From contig PNJM01000031.1 of assembly GCA_013821865.1 (NCBI GenBank), positions 1 through 15,330 of the forward strand: a stretch of DNA of 15,330 nucleotides, written 5' to 3'. Shown in pieces: positions 1 to 8,540 of this stretch (position 1 is its first letter; each line of letters begins with the position of its first letter). The translations under genes and the position numbers were made by a program. Under the pieces are notes generated by a model. That model was not told the DNA's origin and did not search any database. It saw nothing but the letters and a program-made list of their open reading frames with translations. This DNA comes from Rhodocyclaceae bacterium. GTDB lineage: Bacteria > Pseudomonadota > Gammaproteobacteria > Burkholderiales > Rhodocyclaceae.

Positions 1-225
1 CTGTTCGCGAGCCAGTTTCCCGGCCAAACCCAGGATCCTGCCCAGCGTCGGCCGGTGGTGCTCCTCGCACTCGTAGAGAGACGGCACGTGGGCCTTGGGA
101 ACCATGAGGAAGTGCACGGGCGCGACCGGATTGATGTCGTGGAAGGCGAAAATTTCGTCGTCCTCGTAGACCTTCTTGCAGGGGATTTCCCCGCGCGCGA
201 TCTTGCAGAAGAGGCAGTCGTCCAT
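1..225 (-). CDS. HIT-family (histidine triad) nucleotide-binding protein, 3' end cut by window edge
   Basis: The first 75 codons are present, starting MDDCLFCKIARGEIP. This is the typical N-terminus of bacterial HIT/Hint proteins, which hydrolyse nucleoside phosphoramidates in the cytoplasm. Visible features are the CxxC pair at residues 4 and 7 (zinc-type in this subfamily), the GEIPCKKVYEDD strand, and the segment DINPVAPVHFLMVPKAHV at about 49%-60% of a normal ~112-residue protein. The catalytic HxHxHxx motif lies beyond the left edge and cannot be checked. The ATG (225-223) is one base after the hisE stop (229-227). A purine-rich GGAGGGG within the end of hisE is a good ribosome binding site, so translation is probably coupled to hisE. 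In related betaproteobacteria this gene follows hisE and precedes tatABC, so tat genes may lie just outside. Its role in the his operon is unknown. Confidence 0.93.
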   Translation of the reverse strand, partial: MDDCLFCKIARGEIPCKKVYEDDEIFAFHDINPVAPVHFLMVPKAHVPSLYECEEHHRPTLGRILGLAGKLAREQ

Positions 226-226
226 A

Positions 227-553
227 TCAGGCCCCTCCACGCGACATCTTCTCGTCGATGCCCGAAATTCCCTCGCGGCGGCGCATCTCCGCCAGCACGT
301 CGTCCGGGCCGAGGCCGAAATGGGCGAGCAGGATCAGGCTGTGGAACCACAGGTCGGCAGTCTCCCGCACGATGTGCAGCCGGTCGCCGTCCTTAGCCGC
401 CATGATGGTCTCGGCGGCTTCCTCGGCCACTTTCTTGCAGATGGCGTCGGTGCCCTTGGCGTACAGGCTCGCCACATAGGACGACTCCGGGTCGGCACCC
501 TTGCGCTCCTTCAGCGTCTCGGCGACGCGATACAGCACGTGGCAGTCGATCAT
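227..553 (-). CDS. hisE: Phosphoribosyl-ATP pyrophosphatase
   Basis: This 108-residue all-alpha protein of the MazG-like NTP pyrophosphohydrolase superfamily converts phosphoribosyl-ATP to phosphoribosyl-AMP plus pyrophosphate, the second step of histidine synthesis. The metal-binding signature is visible as EEAAE near residues 43-47 and ETADLWFH near 63-70 (an EExxE...ExxD arrangement). The length is normal for a stand-alone HisE. The start [10 protein letters not shown] is preferred over an upstream in-frame start because its ATG overlaps the hisI stop as ATGA (553-550), the classic coupling arrangement. In enterobacteria hisI and hisE are fused; here they are separate, as usual in betaproteobacteria. 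The gene is followed after one base by the HIT gene. Confidence 0.97.
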   Translation of the reverse strand: MIDCHVLYRVAETLKERKGADPESSYVASLYAKGTDAICKKVAEEAAETIMAAKDGDRLHIVRETADLWFHSLILLAHFGLGPDDVLAEMRRREGISGIDEKMSRGGA

Positions 554-930
554 TTGTAAATATCCTTGGGGTCCTTGATGACGGGATCGACGGCCGCCCA
601 GCGGCCGCCCTCGAGCTTCTGGAAAAAACAACTGCGGCGGCCGGTGTGGCAGGCAATGCCCCCGGTCTGTTCTATCTTGAGCAGCATCACATCATTGTCG
701 CAGTCCATGCGCATCTCCAGCACTTTCTGCGTATGCCCCGATTCCTCGCCCTTGTGCCAAAGCCTGCCGCGCGAGCGCGACCAGTAGACCGCCTCGCCGC
801 GCCGCGCCGTCTCGGCCAGCGCTTCGCGGTTCATCCAGGCGGACATCAGCACTTCGCCGGTGGCCGCGTCCTGGGCGATAACCGGCACCAGGCCGTTTTC
901 GTCCCAACTGACCTCATCCAGCCAATTCAC
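550..930 (-). CDS. hisI: Phosphoribosyl-AMP cyclohydrolase
   Basis: This 126-residue zinc enzyme opens the adenine ring of phosphoribosyl-AMP to give ProFAR (step 3 of histidine synthesis). The metal site is clear: the acidic cluster MDCDND carries D76, D78 and D80 with C77, and the later CHTGRRSCF motif carries C94 and C101. These match the conserved magnesium and zinc ligands of the family. The start is a GTG (930-928) that overlaps the hisF stop as GTGA. This fits the usual N-terminus ([14 protein letters not shown]) and implies coupling to hisF. A longer upstream reading in this frame runs antiparallel through hisF and has no family resemblance. It overlaps hisE by four bases. Confidence 0.97.
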   Translation of the reverse strand: MNWLDEVSWDENGLVPVIAQDAATGEVLMSAWMNREALAETARRGEAVYWSRSRGRLWHKGEESGHTQKVLEMRMDCDNDVMLLKIEQTGGIACHTGRRSCFFQKLEGGRWAAVDPVIKDPKDIYK

Positions 931-1685
931 AACCTGACCTCGATGCCGCGCGAACGCATGTATTCCTTGGCCTCGCGCACCGTGTGCTCGCCGTAGTGGA
1001 AGATGCTGGCCGCGAGCACCGCATCGGCATGCCCCTCCAGCACGCCCTGGGCCAGGTGCTCCAGGGTACCGACACCGCCGCTGGCGATGACCGGGATATC
1101 GACCGCATCGGAAATCGCCCGCGTCAGCGGCAGGTCGAAGCCGTTCTTCGTGCCGTCCCGATCCATGCTGGTGAGCAGTATCTCGCCGGCACCCAGCTGC
1201 TGCACGCGGCGCGCCCACTCGACGGCATCCAGCCCGGTGCCCTTGCGCCCGCCGTGGGTGAAAACCTCCCACTTGCCGCCGGCCGTTTGCTTGGCGTCTA
1301 TCGCCACGACGATGCATTGCGAGCCGACCTTGCCGGACGCAGCCGCCACCAGCTGCGGATTCCGCACTGCGGCGGTGTTCATGCTGACCTTGTCGGCGCC
1401 GGCGTTGAGGAGTCGCCGCACGTCGTCGACGACGCGCACCCCGCCACCCACCGTGAGCGGGATGAAGACCTGCTCGGCTACCTGCTCGACCACGTGCAGG
1501 ATGATGTCGCGCTCATCCGAACTGGCGGTGATGTCGAGAAAGGTGATCTCGTCGGCGCCCTGCTCGTCGTAGCGGCGGGCGATCTCGACCGGATCGCCGG
1601 CATCGCGCAGGCCGACGAAATTGATGCCCTTGACGACGCGGCCGGACTTGACGTCGAGGCAGGGAATGATGCGCTTGGCTAGCAT
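927..1685 (-). CDS. hisF: Imidazole glycerol phosphate synthase, cyclase subunit
   Basis: HisF is a 252-residue TIM barrel that uses ammonia from HisH to convert PRFAR into imidazole glycerol phosphate and AICAR. The start [20 protein letters not shown] is textbook. Catalytic D11 sits in PCLDVK and D130 in VVAIDAK. The phosphate-binding loops GGGVR (about 80-84) and ASGGVG in the C-terminal half are intact. The length is standard. It begins 34 nt after the hisA stop and overlaps hisI at its end (GTGA). An in-frame reading continues upstream of this ATG, but it does not resemble the family and would run into hisA. HisF and HisH are assumed to form the usual heterodimer. Confidence 0.98.
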   Translation of the reverse strand: MLAKRIIPCLDVKSGRVVKGINFVGLRDAGDPVEIARRYDEQGADEITFLDITASSDERDIILHVVEQVAEQVFIPLTVGGGVRVVDDVRRLLNAGADKVSMNTAAVRNPQLVAAASGKVGSQCIVVAIDAKQTAGGKWEVFTHGGRKGTGLDAVEWARRVQQLGAGEILLTSMDRDGTKNGFDLPLTRAISDAVDIPVIASGGVGTLEHLAQGVLEGHADAVLAASIFHYGEHTVREAKEYMRSRGIEVRL

Positions 1686-1719
1686 GGGCTGCGAGGCATG
1701 CAGGGCGGCCGGGCCAGCC

Positions 1720-2469
1720 CTACTTGCCGCCTTTCGAGAGCTTGTCCGCCTCGGCCTGGGCCTTCTTGAAATCCAGCTTGCCCTCGTAGATTGCCCGGCC
1801 CGTGATGGCACCCATGATGCCCTCGTCCTCGATCTTGCACAGAGCCTTGATGTCCTTCAGGCTGGCGATGCCGCCGCTGGCGATGACCGGGATGCGCAGC
1901 GCCCGGGCCAGCTTCACCGTGGCCTCGATATTCACGCCGCTCAGCATGCCGTCGCGGCCGATGTCGGTGTATATGACGGCCTCGACGCCATAGTCCTCGA
2001 ATTTCCTGGCCAGGTCGATAACGTCGTGGCCTGTCATCTTCGACCAGCCATCGGTGGCCACCTTGCCGTCCTTGGCGTCCAGGCCGACGATGATGTGGCC
2101 GGGGAAGGCGCCGCAGGCATCGTGCAGGAAGCCGGGGTTCTTCACCGCCGCCGTGCCGATGATGACGTAGGTGATGCCGTCGTCCAGGTAGCGTTCGATG
2201 GTATCGAGATCGCGGATGCCGCCGCCGAGCTGGACGGGGATCTCGTCACCCACCGCGGTGGTGATAGCCTTGATCATGGCTTCGTTCTTCGGCTTGCCGG
2301 CCACGGCGCCGTTGAGGTCAACCAGGTGCAGGCGGCGGGCGCCCTGCTCCAGCCAGTGGCGCGCCATCGCCGCGGGATCTTCGGAAAACACCGTGGCATC
2401 GTCCATGTCGCCCTGCTTCAGGCGCACGCAGTGGCCGTCCTTGAGGTCGATCGCGGGTATCAGCAGCAT
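1720..2469 (-). CDS. hisA: ProFAR isomerase (phosphoribosylformimino-AICAR-P isomerase)
   Basis: This 249-residue TIM barrel catalyses the Amadori rearrangement of ProFAR to PRFAR, the substrate of HisF. D8 in [12 protein letters not shown] and D131 in VGLDAKDG are the expected general acid/base pair. The phosphate loops LGGGIR and ASGGIA are present. The start at 2469 gives the standard N-terminus. A TTG at 2511 would add 14 residues (MASRTTF...) with no family match. There is no Shine-Dalgarno-like purine run on the coding strand before the ATG (the sequence reads CACTCCT), so initiation may rely on another feature or on ribosomes from hisH 48 nt upstream. The product is certain; the start is likely. 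Confidence 0.97.
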   Translation of the reverse strand: MLLIPAIDLKDGHCVRLKQGDMDDATVFSEDPAAMARHWLEQGARRLHLVDLNGAVAGKPKNEAMIKAITTAVGDEIPVQLGGGIRDLDTIERYLDDGITYVIIGTAAVKNPGFLHDACGAFPGHIIVGLDAKDGKVATDGWSKMTGHDVIDLARKFEDYGVEAVIYTDIGRDGMLSGVNIEATVKLARALRIPVIASGGIASLKDIKALCKIEDEGIMGAITGRAIYEGKLDFKKAQAEADKLSKGGK

Positions 2470-2517
2470 AGGAGTGTGATGCGGAATAAGAAAGGTCGTC
2501 CGGCTCGCCAAGAGACG

Positions 2518-3156
2518 TCAGGGTTTCCAGCGCATGAAATTGCCGAGGAGCTTCAGGCCGGCGTCGGCGCTTTTTTCCGGGTGGAATTGCACGGCGAAAA
2601 TATTATCCTTGGCAACCGCGCAGGTAAAGGGGATGCCGTACACGCTGAACGCCGCGATCAGCGACGGCCCGCCCGCCTCGACGTAGTAGCTATGCACGAA
2701 ATAGAACCGGGTGCCGCTGGCAATGCCTTCCCACAGGGCATGCGGCCCGGCCTGATTCACCTCGTTCCAGCCCATGTGCGGCACCTTGAGCCGGCTGCCG
2801 TCGGCCCCCACCATCTGCTCGCGGGGGAAGCGGCGCACCTGCCCCGGCAGCACGCCCAGACCGGCGACATTGCCCTCTTCGCTCGCCCCGAACAGCATCT
2901 GCAGGCCGATGCAGATGCCGAGGAAAGGCCTGGCTTGCGTGGCTTCGATCACGGCGTCGCGCAGGCCGCGCGCGTCCAGCTCGCGCATGCAATCCGGCAT
3001 GGCGCCCTGGCCGGGAACCACGACGCGGTCGGCTGCGGCCACTTCCTTCGGATCGGAGGTGACCAGGATGCGCGCGTCCCGGGCAACGTGCTCGATCGCC
3101 TTCGCGACCGAGCGCAGATTGCCCATGCCGTAATCGACGATAGCAACGGTATTCAT
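2518..3156 (-). CDS. hisH: Imidazole glycerol phosphate synthase, glutamine amidotransferase subunit
   Basis: This 212-residue class I glutamine amidotransferase releases ammonia from glutamine and channels it to HisF. The catalytic triad is complete: nucleophile C82 in GICIGLQ, with H192 and E194 in FHPEKS. The oxyanion region PGQGAMPDC (about 48-56) is also typical. The start MNTVAIVDYGMGNLRS is standard. What is odd is its 5' side: the ATG lies 6 nt from the end of an 80-bp heptad inverted-repeat element that fills the gap after hisB. The 20 nt before the ATG, ending CCTTGTA, have no convincing Shine-Dalgarno sequence. Its expression could therefore be affected by the hairpin. A longer reading through the repeat is possible but has no family support. 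Confidence 0.97.
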   Translation of the reverse strand: MNTVAIVDYGMGNLRSVAKAIEHVARDARILVTSDPKEVAAADRVVVPGQGAMPDCMRELDARGLRDAVIEATQARPFLGICIGLQMLFGASEEGNVAGLGVLPGQVRRFPREQMVGADGSRLKVPHMGWNEVNQAGPHALWEGIASGTRFYFVHSYYVEAGGPSLIAAFSVYGIPFTCAVAKDNIFAVQFHPEKSADAGLKLLGNFMRWKP

Positions 3157-3162
3157 TACAAG

Positions 3163-3242
3163 GTTTCGGGTTCCGAGTTTAAGGTTTCGAGTTGTGGGGT
3201 TGGCGGGTTTCAACTCAAAACGTGAAACCCGAAACTCGAAAC
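3163..3242. repeat. Inverted heptad-repeat element (copy 1) in the hisB-hisH gap
   Basis: The left arm (3163-3197) reads as five 7-base units: GTTTCGG, GTTCCGA, GTTTAAG, GTTTCGA, GTTGTGG. The right arm (3211-3242) is the inverse: its reverse complement reads GTTTCGA, GTTTCGG, GTTTCAC, GTTTTGA, GTTG. The arms pair as a 32-bp imperfect stem (26 of 32 positions complementary by my count) around a 16-nt loop (3195-3210). On the his transcript the element starts 2 nt after the hisB stop and ends 6 nt before the hisH start, so it is essentially the entire spacer. A second copy of the design lies at 6958-7039. Function is unknown; it could be a dispersed REP-like repeat, an mRNA-stabilising hairpin or an attenuating structure. 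Confidence 0.85.
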
Positions 3243-3244
3243 GG

Positions 3245-3832
3245 CTACAAACTCCCCTTGGTGGAGGGCACGCTGCCGGCGGCGCGCGGATCCGCTTCGG
3301 CCGCCATGCGCAGAGCGCGGCCGAAGGCCTTGAATACCGTCTCGCACTGGTGGTGCGCATTCTCGCCGCATAGGTTGTCGATGTGCAGCGTAACCTGGGC
3401 GTGGTTGACCAGCCCCTGGAAGAATTCCCGGGTGAGGTCGACGTCGAACTGGCCGATCATCGCGCGGCTGAAATCGACGTTGAAGAACAGCCCGGGGCGG
3501 CCGGAGAAGTCGATTACGACGCGCGATAGCGCCTCGTCGAGCGGCACATAGGCATGGCCGTAGCGGCGGATGCCCTTCTTGTCGCCGATCGCTTTCGCCA
3601 GCGCCTGGCCGAGCGTGATGCCGACATCCTCCACCGTGTGGTGGGCGTCGATGTGCAGATCACCCTTGGCTTCGACGTCGAGGTCGACCATGCCGTGGCG
3701 GGCCACCTGCTCCAGCATGTGGTCGAGAAAAGGCACGCCGGTGGCGAGCCTGGCCTGACCGCTGCCATCCAGGTTGAGGCGGACGGCGATCCGGGTTTCC
3801 AGCGTATTTCTCGAAATTTCGGCTTGCCGCAT
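3245..3832 (-). CDS. hisB: Imidazoleglycerol-phosphate dehydratase
   Basis: This 195-residue manganese enzyme dehydrates imidazole glycerol phosphate to imidazole acetol phosphate. The two characteristic metal-binding stretches are present: [10 protein letters not shown] in the first half and [15 protein letters not shown] in the second. It is the dehydratase domain only, with no HAD-type histidinol-phosphatase domain, so histidinol phosphate must be dephosphorylated by a protein encoded elsewhere. The start [15 protein letters not shown] matches the family; a TTG four codons upstream is less likely. The usual order would be hisC directly upstream on the same strand. Here hisC is inverted, so hisB is the first gene of a minus-strand unit (hisBHAFIE-HIT) and needs its own promoter in 3833-3910. 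A heptad inverted repeat begins 2 nt after its stop. Confidence 0.97.
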   Translation of the reverse strand: MRQAEISRNTLETRIAVRLNLDGSGQARLATGVPFLDHMLEQVARHGMVDLDVEAKGDLHIDAHHTVEDVGITLGQALAKAIGDKKGIRRYGHAYVPLDEALSRVVIDFSGRPGLFFNVDFSRAMIGQFDVDLTREFFQGLVNHAQVTLHIDNLCGENAHHQCETVFKAFGRALRMAAEADPRAAGSVPSTKGSL

Positions 3833-3865
3833 GGCGGATGTCAAGCAAAGGGACGCAAAGCGGCC

Positions 3866-3875
3866 ATGATACCAT
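3866..3875. promoter_or_regulatory. Candidate bidirectional -10 element between hisB and hisC
   Basis: The bases ATGATACCAT read on the minus strand as ATGGTATCAT. The minus strand therefore carries an extended -10 (TGG-TATCAT, toward hisB, about 34 nt from its ATG). The plus strand carries TGA-TACCAT (toward hisC, about 36 nt from its ATG). No good -35 hexamer is found 16-18 nt away on either strand, which is tolerable for extended -10 promoters. A promoter for hisB is required in this gap because hisC upstream is inverted. The placement is an inference. Confidence 0.35.
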
Positions 3876-3910
3876 TTTGATTTTCCGTCGTGCTTCTCTC
3901 ACAGCAGTCC

Positions 3911-4969
3911 ATGAGCCGTTACTGGAGCGACATCGTCCGCAGCCTGACGCCCTATGTTCCGGGCGAGCAGCCCAGGCTGCCGAATCTCGTCAAGCTCAAC
4001 ACCAATGAAAACCCCTACGGTCCTTCGCCGAAGGTGCTGGAGGCGCTGCGCGGGGAAACCGGCGACTCGCTGCGGCTGTACCCAGACCCCAACGCCGACC
4101 GCCTCAAGGAAGCCGTTGCCGCCTATTACGGCGTGACGCCGCGCCATGTCTTCGTCGGCAACGGCTCGGACGAGGTGCTGGCGCATGTCTTCCTCGGCCT
4201 GTTGAAGCATAAGCGGCCGCTGCTCTTCCCGGACATCACCTACAGCTTCTACCCGGTGTATTGCGGGCTGTACGGCGTCGATTGCCGCACCGTGCCGCTC
4301 ACCGAGACGTTCGAGATCCGGCCCGAGGACTACCTTGTGCCCAACGGCGGCATCATCTTCCCCAATCCGAACGCACCGACAGGGCGCGTCCTGCCGCTGG
4401 CCGGGATCGAGAAAATGCTCGCCGCCAACCAGGATGCCGTCGTGGTGGTGGATGAGGCCTATGTTGATTTCGGTGGGGAGACGGCGATTCCGCTGGTGGC
4501 GCGTTATCCCAACCTGCTTGTGGTGCAGACCCTCTCCAAGTCGCGCTCGCTGGCGGGGCTGCGCGTCGGCTTCGCCGTCGGCCACCCCGACCTCATCGAA
4601 GCCCTGGAGCGGGTGAAGAACAGCTTCAATTCCTACCCGCTCGACCGTCTCGCCATCGCCGGCGCCGTGGCGGCCATGGAAGACCGCACGCACTTCGAAA
4701 CGACGCGGCAGGCCGTCATCAAGAGCCGCGAAGCCCTGGTGCGCGACCTCGCCGCGCTCGGCTTCGAGGTGCTCCCCTCCGCCGCCAACTTCGTCTTCGC
4801 CCGCCATCCCAAGCGGGATGCCGGCGAACTCGCCGCCGCCCTGCGGCAGCGCAGCATCATCGTGCGCCACTTCCGCCAGCCGCGCATCGAACAGTTCCTG
4901 CGCATCACGGTCGGTACCGACGCGCAGTGTCAGGAGCTGATCCGGGCTTTGCGCGTAATCCTGGGATAA
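3911..4969 (+). CDS. hisC: Histidinol-phosphate aminotransferase (inverted within the his cluster)
   Basis: This 352-residue fold-type I PLP enzyme converts imidazole acetol phosphate and glutamate to histidinol phosphate. Key residues: N-terminal [12 protein letters not shown] (29-40), NPNAPTG (152-158), DEAY (181-184) contacting PLP, the Schiff-base lysine K210 in [14 protein letters not shown], and R331 in FLRITVG for the substrate carboxylate. The opening [20 protein letters not shown] is the type normally encoded inside hisGDC operons of beta- and gammaproteobacteria, so this looks like the native gene. The ATG at 3911 is chosen over a GTG at 3890 on family length; no strong ribosome site is seen. 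It is on the strand opposite to all other his genes, divergent from hisB (78-nt gap) and convergent with hisD (8 nt between stops). Base composition does not differ visibly from its neighbours. Confidence 0.97.
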   Translation: MSRYWSDIVRSLTPYVPGEQPRLPNLVKLNTNENPYGPSPKVLEALRGETGDSLRLYPDPNADRLKEAVAAYYGVTPRHVFVGNGSDEVLAHVFLGLLKHKRPLLFPDITYSFYPVYCGLYGVDCRTVPLTETFEIRPEDYLVPNGGIIFPNPNAPTGRVLPLAGIEKMLAANQDAVVVVDEAYVDFGGETAIPLVARYPNLLVVQTLSKSRSLAGLRVGFAVGHPDLIEALERVKNSFNSYPLDRLAIAGAVAAMEDRTHFETTRQAVIKSREALVRDLAALGFEVLPSAANFVFARHPKRDAGELAAALRQRSIIVRHFRQPRIEQFLRITVGTDAQCQELIRALRVILG

Positions 4970-4977
4970 GAGGGAAA

Positions 4978-6282
4978 TCAGTCCTTCTTCAGCCGCAGTT
5001 CCGCCGCCCGCGCGTGGGCCTGCAGGCCCTCGCCGTGGGCGAGCGTGGAGGCGATGCGGCCGAGCTTGTCCGCGCCTTCGGCCGACACCTCGACGATCGA
5101 AGTCCGCTTCTGGAAGTCATACACACCCAGGGGCGAGGAGAAGCGCGCGCTGCGCGAGGTGGGCAGCACGTGGTTCGGCCCGGCGCAGTAGTCGCCCAGC
5201 GATTCCGAGGCGTAGCGGCCGATGAAAATGGCGCCGGCATGGCGGATCTTGTCCACCAGCGCATTCGGCTCGGCGACCGACAGCTCCAGATGTTCGGGGG
5301 CAATGCGGTTGGCGATGGCACAGGCTTCGTTCAGGTCGCGCACGTCGATCAGCGCGCCGCGGCCTTCGAGCGATGCCGCAATGACATCCTGGCGCGGCAT
5401 GTCGGGCAGCAGCCGCTTGATGCTGGCCGCGACTTTTTCGATGAAGCGGCCATCCGGGCAGAGCAGGATGGATTGCGCCATCTCGTCGTGCTCGGCCTGG
5501 GCGAAGAGATCCATCGCGACCCAGTCGGGATCGGTCGTGCCGTCGGCGATAATCAGCACCTCCGACGGCCCCGCCACCATGTCGATGCCGACCACGCCGA
5601 AGACGCGGCGCTTGGCCGCCGCCACGTAGGCGTTGCCGGGGCCGACGATCTTGTCGACCTGCGGGATGGTCTGCGTGCCGTAGGCGAGCGCCCCCACGGC
5701 CTGCGCGCCGCCGATGGTGAAGACACGGTCGACGCCGGTGATCGCCGCGGCGGCCAGCACCAAGGCGTTCTTTTCGCCGCGCGGCGTCGGCACCACCATG
5801 ATCAGTTCGCCGACGCCGGCCACCTTGGCCGGAATGGCGTTCATCAGCACCGAACTGGGATAGGCCGCCTTGCCGCCCGGAACGTAGAGCCCGACGCGGT
5901 CGAGCGGGGTCACCTTCTGTCCGAGGCGCGTGCCGTCCGCTTCCGTGTATTCCCAGGAGGAGGCTAGCTGCTTCTGGTGATAGAGCGCGACGCGTGTGGC
6001 CGCCTGCTCCAGGGCCTCGCGCTGCTCCGCCGGCAGATTGAACAGGGCCGCCTCCAGTTCGTGCCTGGGCAGTTCCAGTTCGACCATGGCTTTCACTTCG
6101 AGGTGATCGAAGCGCCGCGTGTACTCCAGCACGGCGGCATCGCCCAGCGTACGCACCGCGCCGAGAATCTCGGCCACGGCTCGCTCGATACCCTCGTCCT
6201 GGGCATTCTCGAACGCCAGCAGCGCGGCGAGTGCCTGGGTGAAATCCGGGTCGCGCGTGGTCAGGCGTCTGACAGCGATCAT
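4978..6282 (-). CDS. hisD: Histidinol dehydrogenase
   Basis: This 434-residue zinc enzyme oxidises histidinol to histidine in two NAD-dependent steps, the last in the pathway. Expected residues are all present: Q262 and H265 in AQAEHDE, the catalytic pair E330-H331 in APEHLEL, D364 in GDYCAGPNH, and H423 near the C-terminus ([10 protein letters not shown]). The NAD-site segment VGPGNAYV is at 213-220. The ATG overlaps the hisG stop as ATGA (6282-6279), so the two are probably coupled. Its 3' end faces the 3' end of hisC with only 8 nt between the stop codons, leaving no room for an intrinsic terminator outside coding sequence. In the usual betaproteobacterial order hisC would follow on the same strand. 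Confidence 0.98.
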   Translation of the reverse strand: MIAVRRLTTRDPDFTQALAALLAFENAQDEGIERAVAEILGAVRTLGDAAVLEYTRRFDHLEVKAMVELELPRHELEAALFNLPAEQREALEQAATRVALYHQKQLASSWEYTEADGTRLGQKVTPLDRVGLYVPGGKAAYPSSVLMNAIPAKVAGVGELIMVVPTPRGEKNALVLAAAAITGVDRVFTIGGAQAVGALAYGTQTIPQVDKIVGPGNAYVAAAKRRVFGVVGIDMVAGPSEVLIIADGTTDPDWVAMDLFAQAEHDEMAQSILLCPDGRFIEKVAASIKRLLPDMPRQDVIAASLEGRGALIDVRDLNEACAIANRIAPEHLELSVAEPNALVDKIRHAGAIFIGRYASESLGDYCAGPNHVLPTSRSARFSSPLGVYDFQKRTSIVEVSAEGADKLGRIASTLAHGEGLQAHARAAELRLKKD

Positions 6283-6920
6283 CTGACCGCCCCCGCGAAC
6301 GCGTCGATCACCGGCTGCAGCAGTTCGCGCTTCATCTTCAGCGCCGCCTGGTTGACGATGAGGCGCGAGGAAATCGGCATGATGTCCTCCACCGCCTGCA
6401 GATTGTTGGCCTTCAGCGTGTTGCCGCTGGAGACGAGATCGACGATGGCGTCCGCCAGCCCCACCAGCGGCGCCAGTTCCATCGAGCCGTAGAGCTTGAT
6501 GAGATCGACATGCACGCCCTTGGCGGCGAAATGTTCGCGCGCCGTCTGGATGTACTTGGTCGCCACGCGCAGCCGCGCACCGCGCTGCACCGCCTGCTCG
6601 TAGTCGAAGCCGTTCGGCACGGCCACCGCCATGCGGCACCTGGCGATCTTCAGGTCGAGCGGCTGGTAGAGACCGTCGCCGCCGTGCTCGAGCAGCACGT
6701 CCTTGCCGGCGATGCCCAGGTCCGCCGCGCCGTATTGCACGTAGGTCGGCGTATCGGAGGCGCGCACGATCACCAGCCGCACGTCCGGGCGGTTGGTGCC
6801 GATGATGAGCTTGCGCGACGTTTCCGGATCGTCGGACGGCACGATGCCCGCCGCCGCGAGCAGGGGCAGCGTTTCCTCGAAGATGCGGCCCTTGGACAGG
6901 GCAATCGTTATGCCGGTCAC
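6279..6920 (-). CDS. hisG: ATP phosphoribosyltransferase, short (HisZ-dependent) form
   Basis: This 213-residue enzyme condenses ATP and PRPP, the committed and feedback-controlled step of histidine synthesis. The start [21 protein letters not shown], the [10 protein letters not shown] segment, and the PRPP loop [12 protein letters not shown] near residues 160-171 identify it. It ends shortly after the catalytic domain, so it lacks the C-terminal histidine-binding domain of long HisG. Short forms are known to work as a hetero-octamer with HisZ, which is not in this window. The start is a GTG (6920-6918) with no evident Shine-Dalgarno site in CCAATAAAC just upstream. It overlaps hisD by four bases. 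The 120-nt gap to murA contains a heptad inverted repeat and no histidine-rich leader. Confidence 0.96.
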   Translation of the reverse strand: MTGITIALSKGRIFEETLPLLAAAGIVPSDDPETSRKLIIGTNRPDVRLVIVRASDTPTYVQYGAADLGIAGKDVLLEHGGDGLYQPLDLKIARCRMAVAVPNGFDYEQAVQRGARLRVATKYIQTAREHFAAKGVHVDLIKLYGSMELAPLVGLADAIVDLVSSGNTLKANNLQAVEDIMPISSRLIVNQAALKMKRELLQPVIDAFAGAVR

Positions 6921-6957
6921 GTTTATTGGATTGATGCGGAAACGGGAATTTTACTCA

Positions 6958-7039
6958 GTTTCGAGTTTCGAGTTTCGAGTTTCGCGTGAATACCTCTGCC
7001 GATCCGCGCCAATCAACCCGGAACCCGCAACCCGAAACC
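6958..7039. repeat. Inverted heptad-repeat element (copy 2) in the murA-hisG gap
   Basis: The left arm 6958-6985 is four near-perfect tandem 7-mers: GTTTCGA three times, then GTTTCGC. The right arm 7015-7039 is AACCCGG, AACCCGC, AACCCGA, AACC, which on the other strand reads GGTTTCG, GGTTGCG, GGTTCCG, GGTT. The arms can pair over about 24 bp (19 complementary by my count) around a roughly 29-35-nt loop. On the minus strand the element begins one base after the murA stop codon. It shares unit, period and inverted layout with the hisB-hisH element, but the arms have diverged. Between it and hisG a TAAAAT hexamer (6953-6948, minus strand) could be a weak -10, without a matching -35. Confidence 0.82.
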
Positions 7040-7040
7040 A

Positions 7041-8532
<1,492 letters not shown>

Positions 8533-8540
8533 GATGGCCT

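Noticed and set aside
2470..2511. Upstream TTG start for hisA at 2511
   Set aside because: It would add 14 residues not seen in HisA proteins; [12 protein letters not shown] is the canonical N-terminus with the catalytic Asp at position 8.
1621..3225. A 534-codon open frame on the plus strand across hisF-hisA-hisH
   Set aside because: It lies antisense to three unmistakable his genes, crosses gene borders, and has no domain resemblance. Long antisense frames are expected in GC-rich DNA.
3163..3242. CRISPR-like repeat array
   Set aside because: Units are only 7 bp, directly adjacent without spacers, and inverted in the second arm, with no cas genes nearby.
3840..4980. Inverted repeats at the ends of the hisC segment as the cause of inversion
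   Set aside because: Only a 6-bp inverted match (TGATTT near 3878 and its complement at 4975-4980) was found, which is within chance. The heptad elements flank hisB-hisG rather than hisC alone, so recombination between them would not give this arrangement.
6921..7040. A his leader peptide/attenuator or T-box upstream of hisG
   Set aside because: No run of histidine codons, no short ORF with a start and ribosome site, and no T-box-like motif were found; only the heptad repeat is present.
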